A DNA stretch of 64,000 nt from Pseudomonas fluorescens (GTDB lineage Bacteria > Pseudomonadota > Gammaproteobacteria > Pseudomonadales > Pseudomonadaceae), in assembly GCF_002837185.1 (NCBI RefSeq), contig NZ_KZ477994.1, positions 119,769 through 183,768 of the forward strand. Direction: 5' to 3'. The position numbers and the translations under genes were made by a program. Shown one piece after another: positions 40,015-49,675 of this stretch (position 1 is its first letter; each line of letters starts with the position of its first letter). The notes beneath the pieces are model-generated. The model had not been told where the DNA came from and did no database searches. It saw nothing but the letters and a program-made list of their open reading frames with translations.

Positions 40015-41241
40015 ATGGCCCTCGCCATCCCCACCCTCAAGCAGCGCCTGGCCCGTGCCGAGCGGCTCAATCGCTGGAAAGCCCAGGCCTTGATTGCGCC
40101 GCTGGTGCTGTTTTTGCTGCTGGTGTTCCTGGTGCCCATTGTTGCGCTGCTCTACAAAAGCGTCGGCAACCCGGAAGTGGTGGCAGGCTTGCCGCGCACA
40201 GTGGTGGCAGTGACGGCCTGGGACGGTCGTGGCTTGCCTGGCGAGCCGGTGTACCAGGCGCTCAGTGAAGACCTGGGCGAAGCGCGCAAAAACCAGACCC
40301 TGGGCGATCTGTCCAAACGCTTGAACATGGAACTGGCCGGCTATCGCAGCCTGCTGACCAAAACCGCGCGGGCGCTGCCGTTCACCGACGCGCCGGCCTC
40401 TTATAAAGCTGCGCTGGAAACCCTCGACGAACGCTGGGGCGACCCGGCGTACTGGCAGGCGATCCGACGCAATACCAGCAGCCTGACGCCTTACTACCTG
40501 CTGGCGGCCGTCGATCACCGCATCGACGACCTGGGCGAAATCGCGCCGGCCACACCCGACCAGGCGATCTATCTGGATATCTTCGCCCGAACATTCTGGA
40601 TGGGCCTGGTCATCACTGTGATCTGTCTGCTGCTGGCCTATCCCCTGGCGTACCTGCTGGCCAACCTGCCGGCGCGTAAAAGCAACCTGCTGATGATCCT
40701 GGTATTGCTGCCGTTCTGGACCTCGATCCTGGTGCGGGTGGCAGCGTGGATCGTACTGCTGCAATCCGGCGGCCTGATCAACAGCGCCCTGATGGGCATG
40801 GGCCTGATCGATACGCCGCTGGAGTTGGTGTTCAACCGTACCGGTGTGTACATCTCGATGGTGCATATCCTGCTGCCGTTCATGATTCTGCCGATCTACA
40901 GCGTGATGAAGGGCATTTCGCCAACTTACATGCGTGCGGCGATTTCCCTGGGCTGTCACCCCTTCGCCAGCTTCTGGCGCGTGTACTTCCCGCAGACCTA
41001 CGCCGGTGTCGGTGCCGGCTGCCTGTTGGTGTTCATCCTGGCGATTGGTTACTACATCACCCCGGCCTTGCTGGGCAGCCCGAACGACCAGATGGTCAGC
41101 TACTTCGTGGCCTTCTATACCAACACCAGCATCAACTGGGGCATGGCCACGGCGTTGGGCGGCTTGCTGCTGCTGGCGACGGTGCTGCTGTACCTGATCT
41201 ACAACCGGCTGGTGGGCGCCAGTCGCCTGCGCCTGAGCTGA
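40015..41241 (+). CDS. agtC: ABC transporter permease AgtC
   Basis: A 408-residue inner-membrane permease. The first helix (LVLFLLLVFLVPIVALL, about 28-45) is followed by an unusually long external loop of about 140 residues, and then the BPD_transp_1 core. The EAA-like coupling motif is in YMRAAISLGCHPFASFWRVYFPQ. This long loop is typical of PotB-like permeases of this subfamily. The ATG at 40015 has GGAG seven bases before it. It works with AgtD as a heterodimer with AgtA. Confidence 0.92.
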   Translation: MALAIPTLKQRLARAERLNRWKAQALIAPLVLFLLLVFLVPIVALLYKSVGNPEVVAGLPRTVVAVTAWDGRGLPGEPVYQALSEDLGEARKNQTLGDLSKRLNMELAGYRSLLTKTARALPFTDAPASYKAALETLDERWGDPAYWQAIRRNTSSLTPYYLLAAVDHRIDDLGEIAPATPDQAIYLDIFARTFWMGLVITVICLLLAYPLAYLLANLPARKSNLLMILVLLPFWTSILVRVAAWIVLLQSGGLINSALMGMGLIDTPLELVFNRTGVYISMVHILLPFMILPIYSVMKGISPTYMRAAISLGCHPFASFWRVYFPQTYAGVGAGCLLVFILAIGYYITPALLGSPNDQMVSYFVAFYTNTSINWGMATALGGLLLLATVLLYLIYNRLVGASRLRLS

Positions 41242-41253
41242 GGAGACCTTGCA

Positions 41254-42078
41254 ATGCTGAGCCCATATAGGTCACCGGTGGAGCGGCTGTGGTTCTACAG
41301 CCTGCGGATTCTGTGCGGCCTGATCCTGCTGTTCCTGATCCTGCCAGTACTGGTGATCATCCCGCTGTCGTTCAACAGCGGCAGTTTCCTGGTGTACCCG
41401 TTGCAGGGCTTTTCGCTGCAGTGGTATCAGGACTTTTTCGCGTCGGCCGAATGGATGCGCGCCCTGCGCAACAGCCTCATCGTCGCCCCGGCGGCCACGG
41501 TGCTGGCGATGGTGTTCGGCACGCTGGCGGCGATTGGCCTGACGCGCGGCAACTTCCCCGGCAAGGCATTGGTGATGGCCCTGGTGATTTCGCCGATGGT
41601 AGTGCCGGTGGTGATTATCGGCGTGGCCAGTTACCTGTTCTTTGCCCCGCTGGGGCTGGGTAACAGCTTCTTCTCGTTGATTGTGGTGCACGCGGTGCTG
41701 GGTGTGCCGTTTGTGATCATTACCGTGTCGGCGACCTTGCAGGGGTTCAACCACAATCTGGTGCGGGCGGCGGCCAGCCTGGGCGCGTCACCGTTGACCG
41801 CGTTTCGCCGGGTGACCTTGCCGCTGATCGCGCCGGGGGTGATTTCCGGTGCGCTGTTTGCATTCGCCACCTCGTTCGACGAAGTGGTGGTGACATTGTT
41901 TCTCGCCGGGCCGGAGCAAGCTACCTTGCCCAGGCAGATGTTCAGCGGCATCCGTGAAAACCTCAGCCCGACGATTGCGGCGGCGGCGACGTTACTGATT
42001 GGGTTTTCAGTGGTGCTGTTGCTGACGCTTGAATGGCTGCGCGGACGCGGCGAAAAGCTGCGCACTGCCCAGGTCTGA
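41254..42078 (+). CDS. agtD: ABC transporter permease AgtD
   Basis: A 274-residue PotC-like permease with six predicted helices and the EAA loop LVRAAASLGASPLTAFRRVTLPL. It starts 12 bases after agtC with a strong AGGAG ribosome site and completes the transporter. The C-terminus (LEWLRGRGEKL) is cytosolic. A REPIN follows 20 bases later, so the transporter transcript probably ends there. Confidence 0.93.
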   Translation: MLSPYRSPVERLWFYSLRILCGLILLFLILPVLVIIPLSFNSGSFLVYPLQGFSLQWYQDFFASAEWMRALRNSLIVAPAATVLAMVFGTLAAIGLTRGNFPGKALVMALVISPMVVPVVIIGVASYLFFAPLGLGNSFFSLIVVHAVLGVPFVIITVSATLQGFNHNLVRAAASLGASPLTAFRRVTLPLIAPGVISGALFAFATSFDEVVVTLFLAGPEQATLPRQMFSGIRENLSPTIAAAATLLIGFSVVLLLTLEWLRGRGEKLRTAQV

Positions 42079-42097
42079 AGCCTCGAACAGAGCAAAA

Positions 42098-42186
42098 TGT
42101 GGGAGGGGGCTTGCCCCCGATAGCGGTGTATCAGTCTCAGATGTGCTGGCTGATACACTGCTATCGGGGGCAAGCCCCCTCCCACA
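42098..42186. repeat. REPIN (GTGGGAGGGGGCTTG type)
   Basis: Perfect inverted REP pair after agtD. It separates the transporter genes from the iron-type alcohol dehydrogenase on the same strand. The loop-side sequence CGATAGCGGTGTATCAG recurs in other copies. Confidence 0.97.
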
Positions 42187-42295
42187 TTGGTTTTGTGTTC
42201 ACTCAGATAATGACCATTCAGTTGCTGAATGCTGGGCAACCCAAAATCCCGAGCTACTCTTGTGCCAGCCCATCTCTCAATAAGAGGCCGCGCAC

Positions 42296-43444
42296 ATGAG
42301 TACTTCCTCATTCAAGATCGCCCATAAACTGCTCACCGGCGCTGGCGCCATCGAACAGCTCGCCACCGAACTCACCCGCCTGGATGTGGATAACCCGTTG
42401 ATCGTCACCGATGCCGTGCTGGTCAAGTCCGGCACGATCGCGCTGGCGCTCGAGCACTTGGGCGGGCGCCCTTATGAAATTTTCGACCGCGTGCTGCCCG
42501 ACCCGGAAATCGCCATTGTCGAAGACTGCATGCAGGCCTACCGCGATGGCGGGCACGATGGCCTGATCGGCGTGGGCGGCGGCAGTGCCATCGACATCGC
42601 CAAGAGCGTGGCCGCTTACGCTGGTTACCACGGCGCCCTGGCGGATTTGTTCGGTGTTGACCAGGTACCGCGCAAGGGCCCACCGTTGATCGCCATTCCC
42701 ACCACGGCGGGCACCGGCTCGGAAGTGACCAACGTGGCAATCCTCTCGGACAAGGTCGCCCAGCTGAAAAAAGGCATCGTCAGCGACTACCTGCTGCCGG
42801 ATGTGGCGCTGATCAGCCCGCAAATGACCCTCACTTGCCCCCGCAGCGTCACCGCCGCCAGTGGTGTCGACGCGCTGGTGCATGCAATTGAGTCCTACCT
42901 GTCGCTGAACGCCTCACCGATCACCGATGCCCTGGCGATTGGCGCGATCAAGCTGATTGCTGGCGCACTGCCCAAGGCTTACGCCAACCCGGCCAACTTG
43001 CAGGCCCGTGACGATATGGCCACCGCCAGCCTGATGGCCGGCATGGCCTTCGGCAACGCGGGCGTGGGCGCAGTGCATGCACTGGCGTATCCGTTGGGCG
43101 GCCGGTTCAACATCGCCCACGGCGTGAGCAATGCGCTGTTGCTGCCCTATGTGATGCACTGGAACAAGCTGGCCTGTGTCGAACGGATGCGCGACATCGC
43201 GCAGGCCATGGGCGTGAATGTCAGCGGGCTGAGCGTGAATGATGCCGCCGATCAGGCTGTCGAGGCGATGACGCGACTGTGCGCCGCCGTCGAGATCCCT
43301 GCCGGCCTGCGCAGTTTCGGCGTGCCTGAGGAGGCTATCCCGGCGATGGCCACCGAAGCGGCGGGCATCGAGCGCCTGATGCGCAATAATCCGCGCCAGC
43401 TCAGCGCGGCCGATATCGAAAAAATCTACCGGGCGGCATATTAA
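42296..43444 (+). CDS. Iron-containing (group III) alcohol dehydrogenase
   Basis: A 382-residue member of the Fe-ADH family. The NAD-binding loop GVGGGSAIDIAKS lies near residue 98. The metal ligands are in VDALVHAIESY (Asp/His near residues 194-198) and in the paired histidines of GAVHALAYPLGG and FNIAHGVSNALLLP. The substrate cannot be told from sequence. It lies after the agt transporter, so a role in handling a semialdehyde or alcohol from omega-amino acid breakdown is possible but only positional. P. aeruginosa orthologue status at this place is uncertain to me. Confidence 0.88.
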   Translation: MSTSSFKIAHKLLTGAGAIEQLATELTRLDVDNPLIVTDAVLVKSGTIALALEHLGGRPYEIFDRVLPDPEIAIVEDCMQAYRDGGHDGLIGVGGGSAIDIAKSVAAYAGYHGALADLFGVDQVPRKGPPLIAIPTTAGTGSEVTNVAILSDKVAQLKKGIVSDYLLPDVALISPQMTLTCPRSVTAASGVDALVHAIESYLSLNASPITDALAIGAIKLIAGALPKAYANPANLQARDDMATASLMAGMAFGNAGVGAVHALAYPLGGRFNIAHGVSNALLLPYVMHWNKLACVERMRDIAQAMGVNVSGLSVNDAADQAVEAMTRLCAAVEIPAGLRSFGVPEEAIPAMATEAAGIERLMRNNPRQLSAADIEKIYRAAY

Positions 43445-43527
43445 TCGTTGAGTGAGGTCACGGTGCGCAGGGCAAAGCTGAGGTATACAATGCGCGCCAT
43501 CGTGATTTAGCTCAAAAAAGGTGCGTC

Positions 43528-44202
43528 ATGCAGCCCTTCGTCATTGCTCCATCGATTCTCTCCGCCGACTTCGCCCGCCTGGGCGAAGAAGTGGACAAGG
43601 TGTTGGCCGCCGGCGCCGACTTCGTGCACTTCGACGTCATGGACAACCACTACGTGCCCAACCTGACCATCGGCCCGATGGTCTGCGCAGCGTTGCGCAA
43701 GTACGGGATTACCGCGCCGATCGACGCACACCTGATGGTCAGCCCGGTGGACCGCATTGTCGGCGACTTCATCGACGCCGGTGCGACCTACATCACGTTC
43801 CATCCGGAAGCCACGCTGCACGTCGACCGTACCCTGCAACTGATCCGCGAAGGCGGCTGCAAGGCGGGCCTGGTGTTCAACCCGGCCACACCGTTGAGTG
43901 TGCTGGAATACGTGATGGACAAGGTCGACATGGTGCTGTTGATGAGCGTCAACCCGGGCTTTGGCGGGCAGAAGTTCATCCCCGGCACCCTGAACAAACT
44001 GCGCGAAGCGCGGGCGCTGATCGATGCGTCGGGCCGCGATATCCGTCTGGAAATCGACGGTGGGGTCAACGTCAACAATATTCGCCAGATCGCTGCCGCG
44101 GGGGCTGATACGTTCGTGGCCGGTTCGGCGATCTTCAATGCCCCGGATTACCAGGAAGTGATCGCCAAGATGCACGCCGAACTGGCGCTGGCGCGTCCAT
44201 GA
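43528..44202 (+). CDS. rpe: Ribulose-phosphate 3-epimerase
   Basis: A 224-residue TIM-barrel epimerase interconverting ribulose-5-phosphate and xylulose-5-phosphate in the pentose phosphate pathway. The motifs [34 protein letters not shown] (metal His) and [12 protein letters not shown] are present, as is the DGGVN phosphate-binding stretch. It shares ATGA with gph. The rpe-gph-trpE order is conserved in pseudomonads and enterobacteria (there ending in trpS). Confidence 0.98.
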   Translation: MQPFVIAPSILSADFARLGEEVDKVLAAGADFVHFDVMDNHYVPNLTIGPMVCAALRKYGITAPIDAHLMVSPVDRIVGDFIDAGATYITFHPEATLHVDRTLQLIREGGCKAGLVFNPATPLSVLEYVMDKVDMVLLMSVNPGFGGQKFIPGTLNKLREARALIDASGRDIRLEIDGGVNVNNIRQIAAAGADTFVAGSAIFNAPDYQEVIAKMHAELALARP

Positions 44203-45017
44203 GCGGCTTTGAGCAGCTGTTCCCCGGCAAATTGCCACGGCTGGTGATGTTCGATCTGGACGGTACCTTGATCGACTCGGTGCCCGACCTGGCGGCGGCG
44301 GTGGACCAGATGCTGCTCAAACTGGGGCGCAAGCCTGCGGGGCTCGAGGCGGTTCGCGAATGGGTCGGCAACGGCGCGCCGATGCTGGTGCGCCGGGCGC
44401 TGGCCGGTAATATCGACGCCAGCGGTGTGGATGAGGTCGAGGCCGAACATGCCCTGGAGTTGTTCAATGCCGCCTATGAAAGCAGCCACGAACTGACGGT
44501 GGTGTATCCCGGCGTGCGTGACACCCTCAAATGGTTGAGCAAGCAGGGCGTGGAAATGGCTTTGATCACCAACAAGCCGGAGCGCTTCGTCGCACCGCTG
44601 TTGGACCAGATGAAGATCGGCCGGTATTTTCGCTGGATCATCGGCGGCGATACCCTGCCGCAGAAAAAACCCGACCCGGCGGCGCTGTTCTTCGTGATGA
44701 AAATGGCGAATATCCCGGCGTCCCAATCGTTGTTCGTGGGCGATTCGCGCAGCGATGTATTGGCGGCAAAAGCTGCAGGGGTGCAGTGCGTGGCCTTGAG
44801 TTACGGCTACAACCATGGCCGGCCGATTGCCGAAGAATCGCCGGCGCTGGTGATTGACGACCTGCGTCTGTTAATCCCCGGTTGCCTGGGCGCGGGCGCT
44901 GAGATAACGTTGCCCGATATTGATCCGTCTCCTTCTGGAAATCCCATCGTGGTGGTCACTCGCAAACTCTGGATGAAAGTCATCAAGGCCCTGGCCCGCT
45001 GGCGTTGGCGCGCCTGA
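44199..45017 (+). CDS. gph: Phosphoglycolate phosphatase Gph (HAD family)
   Basis: A 272-residue HAD phosphatase. Motif [12 protein letters not shown] holds the nucleophile Asp, motif II TNKPE follows, and motifs [13 protein letters not shown] and FVGDSRSDV are intact. It clears 2-phosphoglycolate formed in DNA repair and oxidative side reactions. The catalytic fold ends about residue 230. The remaining tail ends [10 protein letters not shown], identical in its last seven residues to the small frame before trpG. The gph 3' end therefore doubles as a Trp-rich leader reading frame for trpE. Confidence 0.96.
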   Translation: MSGFEQLFPGKLPRLVMFDLDGTLIDSVPDLAAAVDQMLLKLGRKPAGLEAVREWVGNGAPMLVRRALAGNIDASGVDEVEAEHALELFNAAYESSHELTVVYPGVRDTLKWLSKQGVEMALITNKPERFVAPLLDQMKIGRYFRWIIGGDTLPQKKPDPAALFFVMKMANIPASQSLFVGDSRSDVLAAKAAGVQCVALSYGYNHGRPIAEESPALVIDDLRLLIPGCLGAGAEITLPDIDPSPSGNPIVVVTRKLWMKVIKALARWRWRA

Positions 45018-45041
45018 CTGATCCTGGCCGCATTTTGCGGC
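44973..45041 (+). promoter_or_regulatory. trpE leader: Trp-rich frame and hairpin (attenuator candidate)
   Basis: The frame [14 protein letters not shown] (44973-45017) has TGG-CGT-TGG codons just before its stop and is in the same frame as the end of gph. Ten bases later is a small hairpin GCCGC-ATTTT-GCGGC (45027-45041) followed by ACGTTTG. trpE starts 46 bases further on. Attenuation of trpE and trpGDC has been reported in P. putida. Which stems form the terminator and antiterminator cannot be settled by eye. A third Trp codon lies just before the ATG. Confidence 0.7.
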
Positions 45042-45087
45042 ACGTTTGCCTACCTGACCGATTGACCCTCACACCACGAGGCACCTG

Positions 45088-46569
45088 ATGATCCGCGAAG
45101 AATTCCTGCGTTTGGCCGCTGCCGGCTACAACCGTATCCCGATGGCCCGCGAAACCCTGGCCGACTTCGACACGCCGCTGTCGATCTACCTGAAACTGGC
45201 CGACGAGCCGAACTCGTATCTGCTGGAGTCGGTACAGGGCGGCGAGAAGTGGGGCCGTTATTCGATCATCGGCCTGCCGTGCCGCACGGTACTGCGGGTT
45301 CACGACCATCATGTGAGCATCACTCATGATGGCGTCGAGATCGAAAGCCATGACGTAGACGACCCCCTGGCCTTCGTCGAGGTCTTCAAGGCGCGCTACA
45401 ACGTGCCGACCATTGCCGGCCTTCCGCGTTTCAACGGCGGCCTGGTGGGGTATTTCGGTTATGACTGCGTGCGCTACGTGGAGCAGCGCCTGGGTAAATG
45501 TCCGAACCCGGACCCGCTGGGCGTGCCGGACATCCTGCTGATGGTCTCCGATGCGGTCGTGGTGTTCGACAACCTCGCCGGCAAGATGCACGCGATTGTG
45601 TTGGCCGACCCGTCCCAGGCGGATGCTTACGAACAAGGCCAGGCCAGTCTCGAAGCATTGCTGGACAAGCTGCGCCAACCGATCACGCCGCGTCGTGGCC
45701 TGGACCTCGGCCGTCCGCTTGCCGCAGATCCGGTGTTTCGCTCCAGCTTCACTCAGGCGGACTACGAACGCGCGGTGGACACCATCAAGGAATACATCCT
45801 CGCCGGTGACTGCATGCAGGTGGTGCCGTCGCAACGGATGTCCATCGATTTCAAGGCGGCGCCGATTGACCTGTACCGAGCGCTGCGTTGCTTCAACCCG
45901 ACGCCGTACATGTACTTCTTCAACTTCGGTGATTTCCACGTGGTGGGCAGCTCACCGGAAGTGCTGGTGCGCGTCGAAGACAACCTGATCACCGTGCGCC
46001 CCATCGCCGGTACGCGCCCGCGGGGCGCCACCGAAGAAGCGGACCTGGCGCTGGAAGAAGACCTGTTGAGCGACGACAAGGAAATCGCCGAACACCTGAT
46101 GTTGATTGATCTGGGGCGTAATGACACGGGGCGTGTCTCGGAAATCGGCTCGGTGAAGTTGACCGAGAAGATGGTCATCGAACGCTACTCCAATGTGATG
46201 CACATCGTGTCCAACGTCACCGGGGAACTGAAAGCCGGGTTGACCGCGATGGACGCACTGCGTGCCATTCTGCCGGCCGGTACCTTGTCGGGCGCGCCGA
46301 AGATTCGCGCGATGGAAATCATCGACGAGCTGGAGCCGGTCAAGCGGGGCGTCTATGGCGGCGCCGTGGGGTATTTCGCCTGGAACGGCAACATGGACAC
46401 CGCGATTGCGATCCGTACGGCAGTGATCAAGGATGGCGAACTGCATGTGCAGGCCGGTGGCGGCATTGTGGCTGACTCGGTGCCGGCCCTGGAATGGGAA
46501 GAAACCCTGAACAAGCGCCGGGCGATGTTCCGGGCGGTGGCGTTGGCGGAGCAGACCCCGCAGGACTAA
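45088..46569 (+). CDS. trpE: Anthranilate synthase component I TrpE
   Basis: A 493-residue enzyme that converts chorismate to anthranilate using ammonia from TrpG. The N-terminal regulatory region has the tryptophan-binding LLES and GRYSIIG motifs. The C-terminal chorismate-binding domain has [26 protein letters not shown] and [14 protein letters not shown]. It is the first committed step of tryptophan synthesis and is feedback-inhibited. It is separated from trpGDC by estA, as is usual in fluorescent pseudomonads. Confidence 0.99.
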   Translation: MIREEFLRLAAAGYNRIPMARETLADFDTPLSIYLKLADEPNSYLLESVQGGEKWGRYSIIGLPCRTVLRVHDHHVSITHDGVEIESHDVDDPLAFVEVFKARYNVPTIAGLPRFNGGLVGYFGYDCVRYVEQRLGKCPNPDPLGVPDILLMVSDAVVVFDNLAGKMHAIVLADPSQADAYEQGQASLEALLDKLRQPITPRRGLDLGRPLAADPVFRSSFTQADYERAVDTIKEYILAGDCMQVVPSQRMSIDFKAAPIDLYRALRCFNPTPYMYFFNFGDFHVVGSSPEVLVRVEDNLITVRPIAGTRPRGATEEADLALEEDLLSDDKEIAEHLMLIDLGRNDTGRVSEIGSVKLTEKMVIERYSNVMHIVSNVTGELKAGLTAMDALRAILPAGTLSGAPKIRAMEIIDELEPVKRGVYGGAVGYFAWNGNMDTAIAIRTAVIKDGELHVQAGGGIVADSVPALEWEETLNKRRAMFRAVALAEQTPQD

Positions 46570-46588
46570 AGCCAAATGTAGATCAAAC

Positions 46589-46707
46589 TGTGGGAGGGGC
46601 GGTGCGACGATTCGACTTGCTCCCGATAGCGGTCTTTCAGGTCATGATGCACTGGCTGACACATTGCTATCGGGGGCAAGTCGAATCGTCGCACCGCCCC
46701 TCCCACA
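46589..46707. repeat. Enlarged REPIN variant between trpE and estA
   Basis: The outer ends TGTGGGAGGGG/CCCCTCCCACA and inner CTTGCTCCCGAT/ATCGGGGGCAAG match the standard REPIN. Each arm also contains about 16 extra bases, CGGTGCGACGATTCGA and its exact reverse complement. The element is 119 bases against about 90 for the others. It lies between convergent trpE and estA and probably also forms the transcript ends. Confidence 0.93.
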
Positions 46708-46729
46708 TTAGACCTTCATTGTGCTGTCG

Positions 46730-48652
46730 TTAGAAATCCAGGCTCACCCCGACACTGACCCCTTGCTGGGTCAGGTTGTCGTCCTTCCTCAGGTTATACG
46801 CCGCCCGCAACGCCAGCTCCTGCGTCAGCTTGTGGCTGACACCCAGGCTCAAGCGATCCGAATTGCTGCGCGGCGTGTACCCGTCCAGCTTGAAGTCGAT
46901 CCCCTGCACGCTGTTGAGCGCGATGTTGACCTTCTGCGTGTCGTTCTCGAACTCATGCTCATGAACCACTTCCCCAAACACCTGGGTCTGCGGGGTGATG
47001 CGGTAGCTGCCTTGCAAGCCGACGCCAAGGCGCTTGGAGTCGCGCTGCTGGTCATCAAAGGTCAGGGCGGTGGAGCGGCTGTCTTTCTCCGAGTAGCCGT
47101 TCACTTCAACGCGCGCGTAGTCGGCGCTGATGAAGGGCGACAGGTGCCAGTCGCTGCCGGGCGCAGCGATGTCGTAGCCCACGCGGCCGCTCAAGGCCCA
47201 GAGCCAGCCATCGGTGTCACCTTTCTCCGACCCTTCGCTGACGCCCAGGGCGAACTTGCGCTTGAGGTTGTCGAAGTCCAGTTTGCCGCCGGTCAACGCC
47301 GCATCGGCCCACCAGTGATTGTGCTGATACTGGGCAAACGCGGTGCCCATGTAGCTGTTGAGCTTGTAATCCGAATCGCTGGCGCCGGCTTCCAGTGTCT
47401 GGCGGTACAGGCCTGCGGCGACACCTACGCGCCAGGCTTCGTTGAGTCGGTAGCTGCCGCCGATATTGAGGTTATAACCGCTGCCATCGCCGCTTGCCGA
47501 GCTGTTCTGGTCGTCGAAATCCAGCCGTTGGCCACCGGCTGCCACGATCGCTCGCCATTGGCCGACGGCTTGCCAGTGGCCGGTGTCTGCCTGCCATTGA
47601 TTGCGCAACTCATCCTGATGAGCGCGCAATGTGCCCTGGGCCATTTCCGGCAGCAGCGTGATTTCCCACGGCGCGGCGAGCAGCGAATAGGCGTAGTCGG
47701 CGATCAGCTGTTGCCCGGCTATGGTCGGGTGGACCGAGTCGTTATAGATCAGCTTGGTCGGGTCCGGGTTGGTGCCACCGATGCCGTATACCGGATTGGC
47801 GGTGCAACTGTTGCCACTGAAGCAGGTGCCCGTGAGGTTTTGCCCGGTGGCGAGGCCGAAGCGGGCCGGATTGGCGAAGGCTTCATTCAACAACAATGGA
47901 ATGTTCAGAGGGATGACCTGCGCATCGATCTGCGACAGGCGCTGTACCAGGGACTGGTTGAAAACAGCGCTCAGGGCCGACGTCGCTGCCTGCTGCGGCG
48001 TGCCGTTGACGGCCGGCGTCAGGCCGATGTCGGGCAACATCCATACCATGATGTAACGCGCACCGGCTTGTTGCAGGGCTTGGGCACTGTCGGCCAATCG
48101 CCCGCCGGCGGCGACCGCTTGAGCGGGGCTGAGTACGCGACCCTGGAGGAAATCATTGCCTCCACCGGACAGAAAGTACAGCGCATTCGGATCGGCCAGC
48201 CCGCCGTTTGCCGGCAGGTAACCCTGTCGACTGCGCAGCACCGTGCCGCCCCCGGCATTGCCGGGTGGGATCGCAGCGTTGGAGACGTTGGTGATGGAGT
48301 CGAGGATATTGTCGGTACGGTAGCCGCCGACCGCCCAGTTGTTTCCGTCCGGCAAGCCCTGGATCGCGCGCACCGGTGAGGTGGAGGCATTCAGGTCGCT
48401 TGGCGCTACACCCAGCTTCGCGCCGAGCAGCGTCGAAGAAACCAGACCATAGTCTCCCTGGAACGTCGGCCCGGTACGGTTGGTGAAGCGCAGGGTCGAT
48501 CCGGCACTGCCGTCGGGAAACTGGCCGGCATCGGCCAGGCTGTCACCGAATACAACCATCGTTGAATAGGGTGACGATGCTGCATGAGCCTGTGCACAAG
48601 CCAGGGAAAGCAAGCCGGCGGCCAGGGGCGCGAAGAACGGAGTTCTGAGCAT
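46730..48652 (-). CDS. estA: Autotransporter GDSL esterase EstA
   Basis: A 640-residue outer-membrane esterase. Signal peptide [10 protein letters not shown]...AQAHA (1-24), GDSL-family catalytic domain with nucleophile Ser38 in [19 protein letters not shown] (oxyanion Asn), and Asp/His in NDSVHPT. The C-terminal autotransporter beta-barrel (about 350-640) ends in the typical phenylalanine (VSLDF). It resembles P. aeruginosa EstA, which affects rhamnolipid production, motility and biofilm. The ATG at 48652 follows TGGAA; a further ATG four codons upstream is possible. It is on the minus strand between trpE and the trpG leader. Confidence 0.96.
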   Translation of the reverse strand: MLRTPFFAPLAAGLLSLACAQAHAASSPYSTMVVFGDSLADAGQFPDGSAGSTLRFTNRTGPTFQGDYGLVSSTLLGAKLGVAPSDLNASTSPVRAIQGLPDGNNWAVGGYRTDNILDSITNVSNAAIPPGNAGGGTVLRSRQGYLPANGGLADPNALYFLSGGGNDFLQGRVLSPAQAVAAGGRLADSAQALQQAGARYIMVWMLPDIGLTPAVNGTPQQAATSALSAVFNQSLVQRLSQIDAQVIPLNIPLLLNEAFANPARFGLATGQNLTGTCFSGNSCTANPVYGIGGTNPDPTKLIYNDSVHPTIAGQQLIADYAYSLLAAPWEITLLPEMAQGTLRAHQDELRNQWQADTGHWQAVGQWRAIVAAGGQRLDFDDQNSSASGDGSGYNLNIGGSYRLNEAWRVGVAAGLYRQTLEAGASDSDYKLNSYMGTAFAQYQHNHWWADAALTGGKLDFDNLKRKFALGVSEGSEKGDTDGWLWALSGRVGYDIAAPGSDWHLSPFISADYARVEVNGYSEKDSRSTALTFDDQQRDSKRLGVGLQGSYRITPQTQVFGEVVHEHEFENDTQKVNIALNSVQGIDFKLDGYTPRSNSDRLSLGVSHKLTQELALRAAYNLRKDDNLTQQGVSVGVSLDF

Positions 48653-48782
48653 GGAAAATTCCATTGAGTTGTTTTTGTGTCGGAACCGAAACACTAGCAA
48701 AGTATCGAGCGTTTTCTATAGCGCAAAACCGAATTTTGCTGTGGGCATCGCCTTGAGCGCAGCCCGTATTTGCGGCGCCATA

Positions 48783-48811
48783 TTGCACCGTTGGCGAGGC
48801 TACGTTACTGT
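48783..48811 (+). promoter_or_regulatory. Candidate trpGDC promoter
   Basis: TTGCAC (48783-48788) and TACTGT (48806-48811) are separated by exactly 17 bases and sit 50-80 bases before the trpG leader frame. The divergent estA promoter must lie in the same 170-base gap, but I see no clear boxes for it. Confidence 0.45.
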
Positions 48812-48863
48812 GCCTGGACGTATGAATGAGACCCTCCCCGTGTTGATCATCAGCAGACTCTTG

Positions 48864-48908
48864 ATGCGAGTAGTCAAGGCACACGCCCGTTGGCGTTGGC
48901 GCGCCTGA
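48864..48908 (+). promoter_or_regulatory. trpG leader: peptide frame MRVVKAHARWRWRA
   Basis: A 14-codon frame ending TGG-CGT-TGG-CGC-GCC-TGA, the same last seven residues as the trpE leader. It is open upstream to an in-frame ATG at 48822 (28 codons, with GGA before it). Downstream are TTTTTC and a small CCGG-CCTGG-CCGG hairpin (48921-48933), then about 140 bases to trpG. Paired Trp codons just before a stop are the hallmark of attenuation by charged tRNA-Trp. Confidence 0.7.
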
Positions 48909-49072
48909 CATTTTTCTCTGCCGGCCTGGCCGGACCTGTACCGATTTGCCTTCTTCACCCTGTTTGACGCCCCTTGCCACTCACCCGGCAACCGGAACGT
49001 GCGTCTGGCAGCGGGCCAAACGCTTTGAAGGCGGTCATTTGAAATCAGTGAATTCAAGAGGTTTGAACCCAC

Positions 49073-49666
49073 ATGTTGCTGATGATTGATAACTACGATT
49101 CCTTTACCTACAACGTTGTGCAGTACCTGGGCGAGCTGGGTGCCGAGGTCAAGGTGGTGCGCAACGACGAGCTGACAGTCGCCCAGATTGCCGCGCTGAA
49201 CCCTGAGCGCATCGTGGTATCGCCCGGCCCGTGCACGCCGACCGAAGCGGGCATCTCCCTGGAAACCATCCAGTATTTCGCCGGCAAGCTGCCGATTCTG
49301 GGCGTGTGCCTGGGGCACCAGTCCATTGGCCAGGCCTTTGGCGGTGATGTGGTGCGCGCGCGCCAGGTGATGCACGGCAAGACCAGCCCGGTATTTCACA
49401 GGGATCTGGGAGTATTCCAGGCCCTGAACAATCCGGTGACCGTGACCCGTTACCATTCCCTGGTGGTCAAGCGCGAAACCCTGCCCGAGTGCCTGGAACT
49501 GACGGCCTGGACCCAGCTGGAGGACGGCTCGGTCGACGAGATCATGGGGTTGCGCCACAAGACATTGAATATCGAAGGGGTGCAGTTTCACCCTGAATCG
49601 ATCCTGACCGAGCAGGGCTACGAGCTGTTCGCCAATTTTCTCAAGCAGAGCGGCGGCACGCGCTAA
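49073..49666 (+). CDS. trpG: Anthranilate synthase component II TrpG (glutamine amidotransferase)
   Basis: A 197-residue class I amidotransferase. Catalytic Cys79 in LGVCLGHQS and the His-Glu pair in VQFHPES are present; DNYDSFTYN begins the protein. It supplies ammonia from glutamine to TrpE. An AAGAGG ribosome site precedes the ATG. It leads the trpGDC operon, 9 bases before trpD. Confidence 0.99.
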   Translation: MLLMIDNYDSFTYNVVQYLGELGAEVKVVRNDELTVAQIAALNPERIVVSPGPCTPTEAGISLETIQYFAGKLPILGVCLGHQSIGQAFGGDVVRARQVMHGKTSPVFHRDLGVFQALNNPVTVTRYHSLVVKRETLPECLELTAWTQLEDGSVDEIMGLRHKTLNIEGVQFHPESILTEQGYELFANFLKQSGGTR

Positions 49667-49675
49667 GGACTTTCC

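Noticed and set aside
46721..48379. 552-codon plus-strand frame
   Set aside because: Antisense to estA; no start signal or domain.
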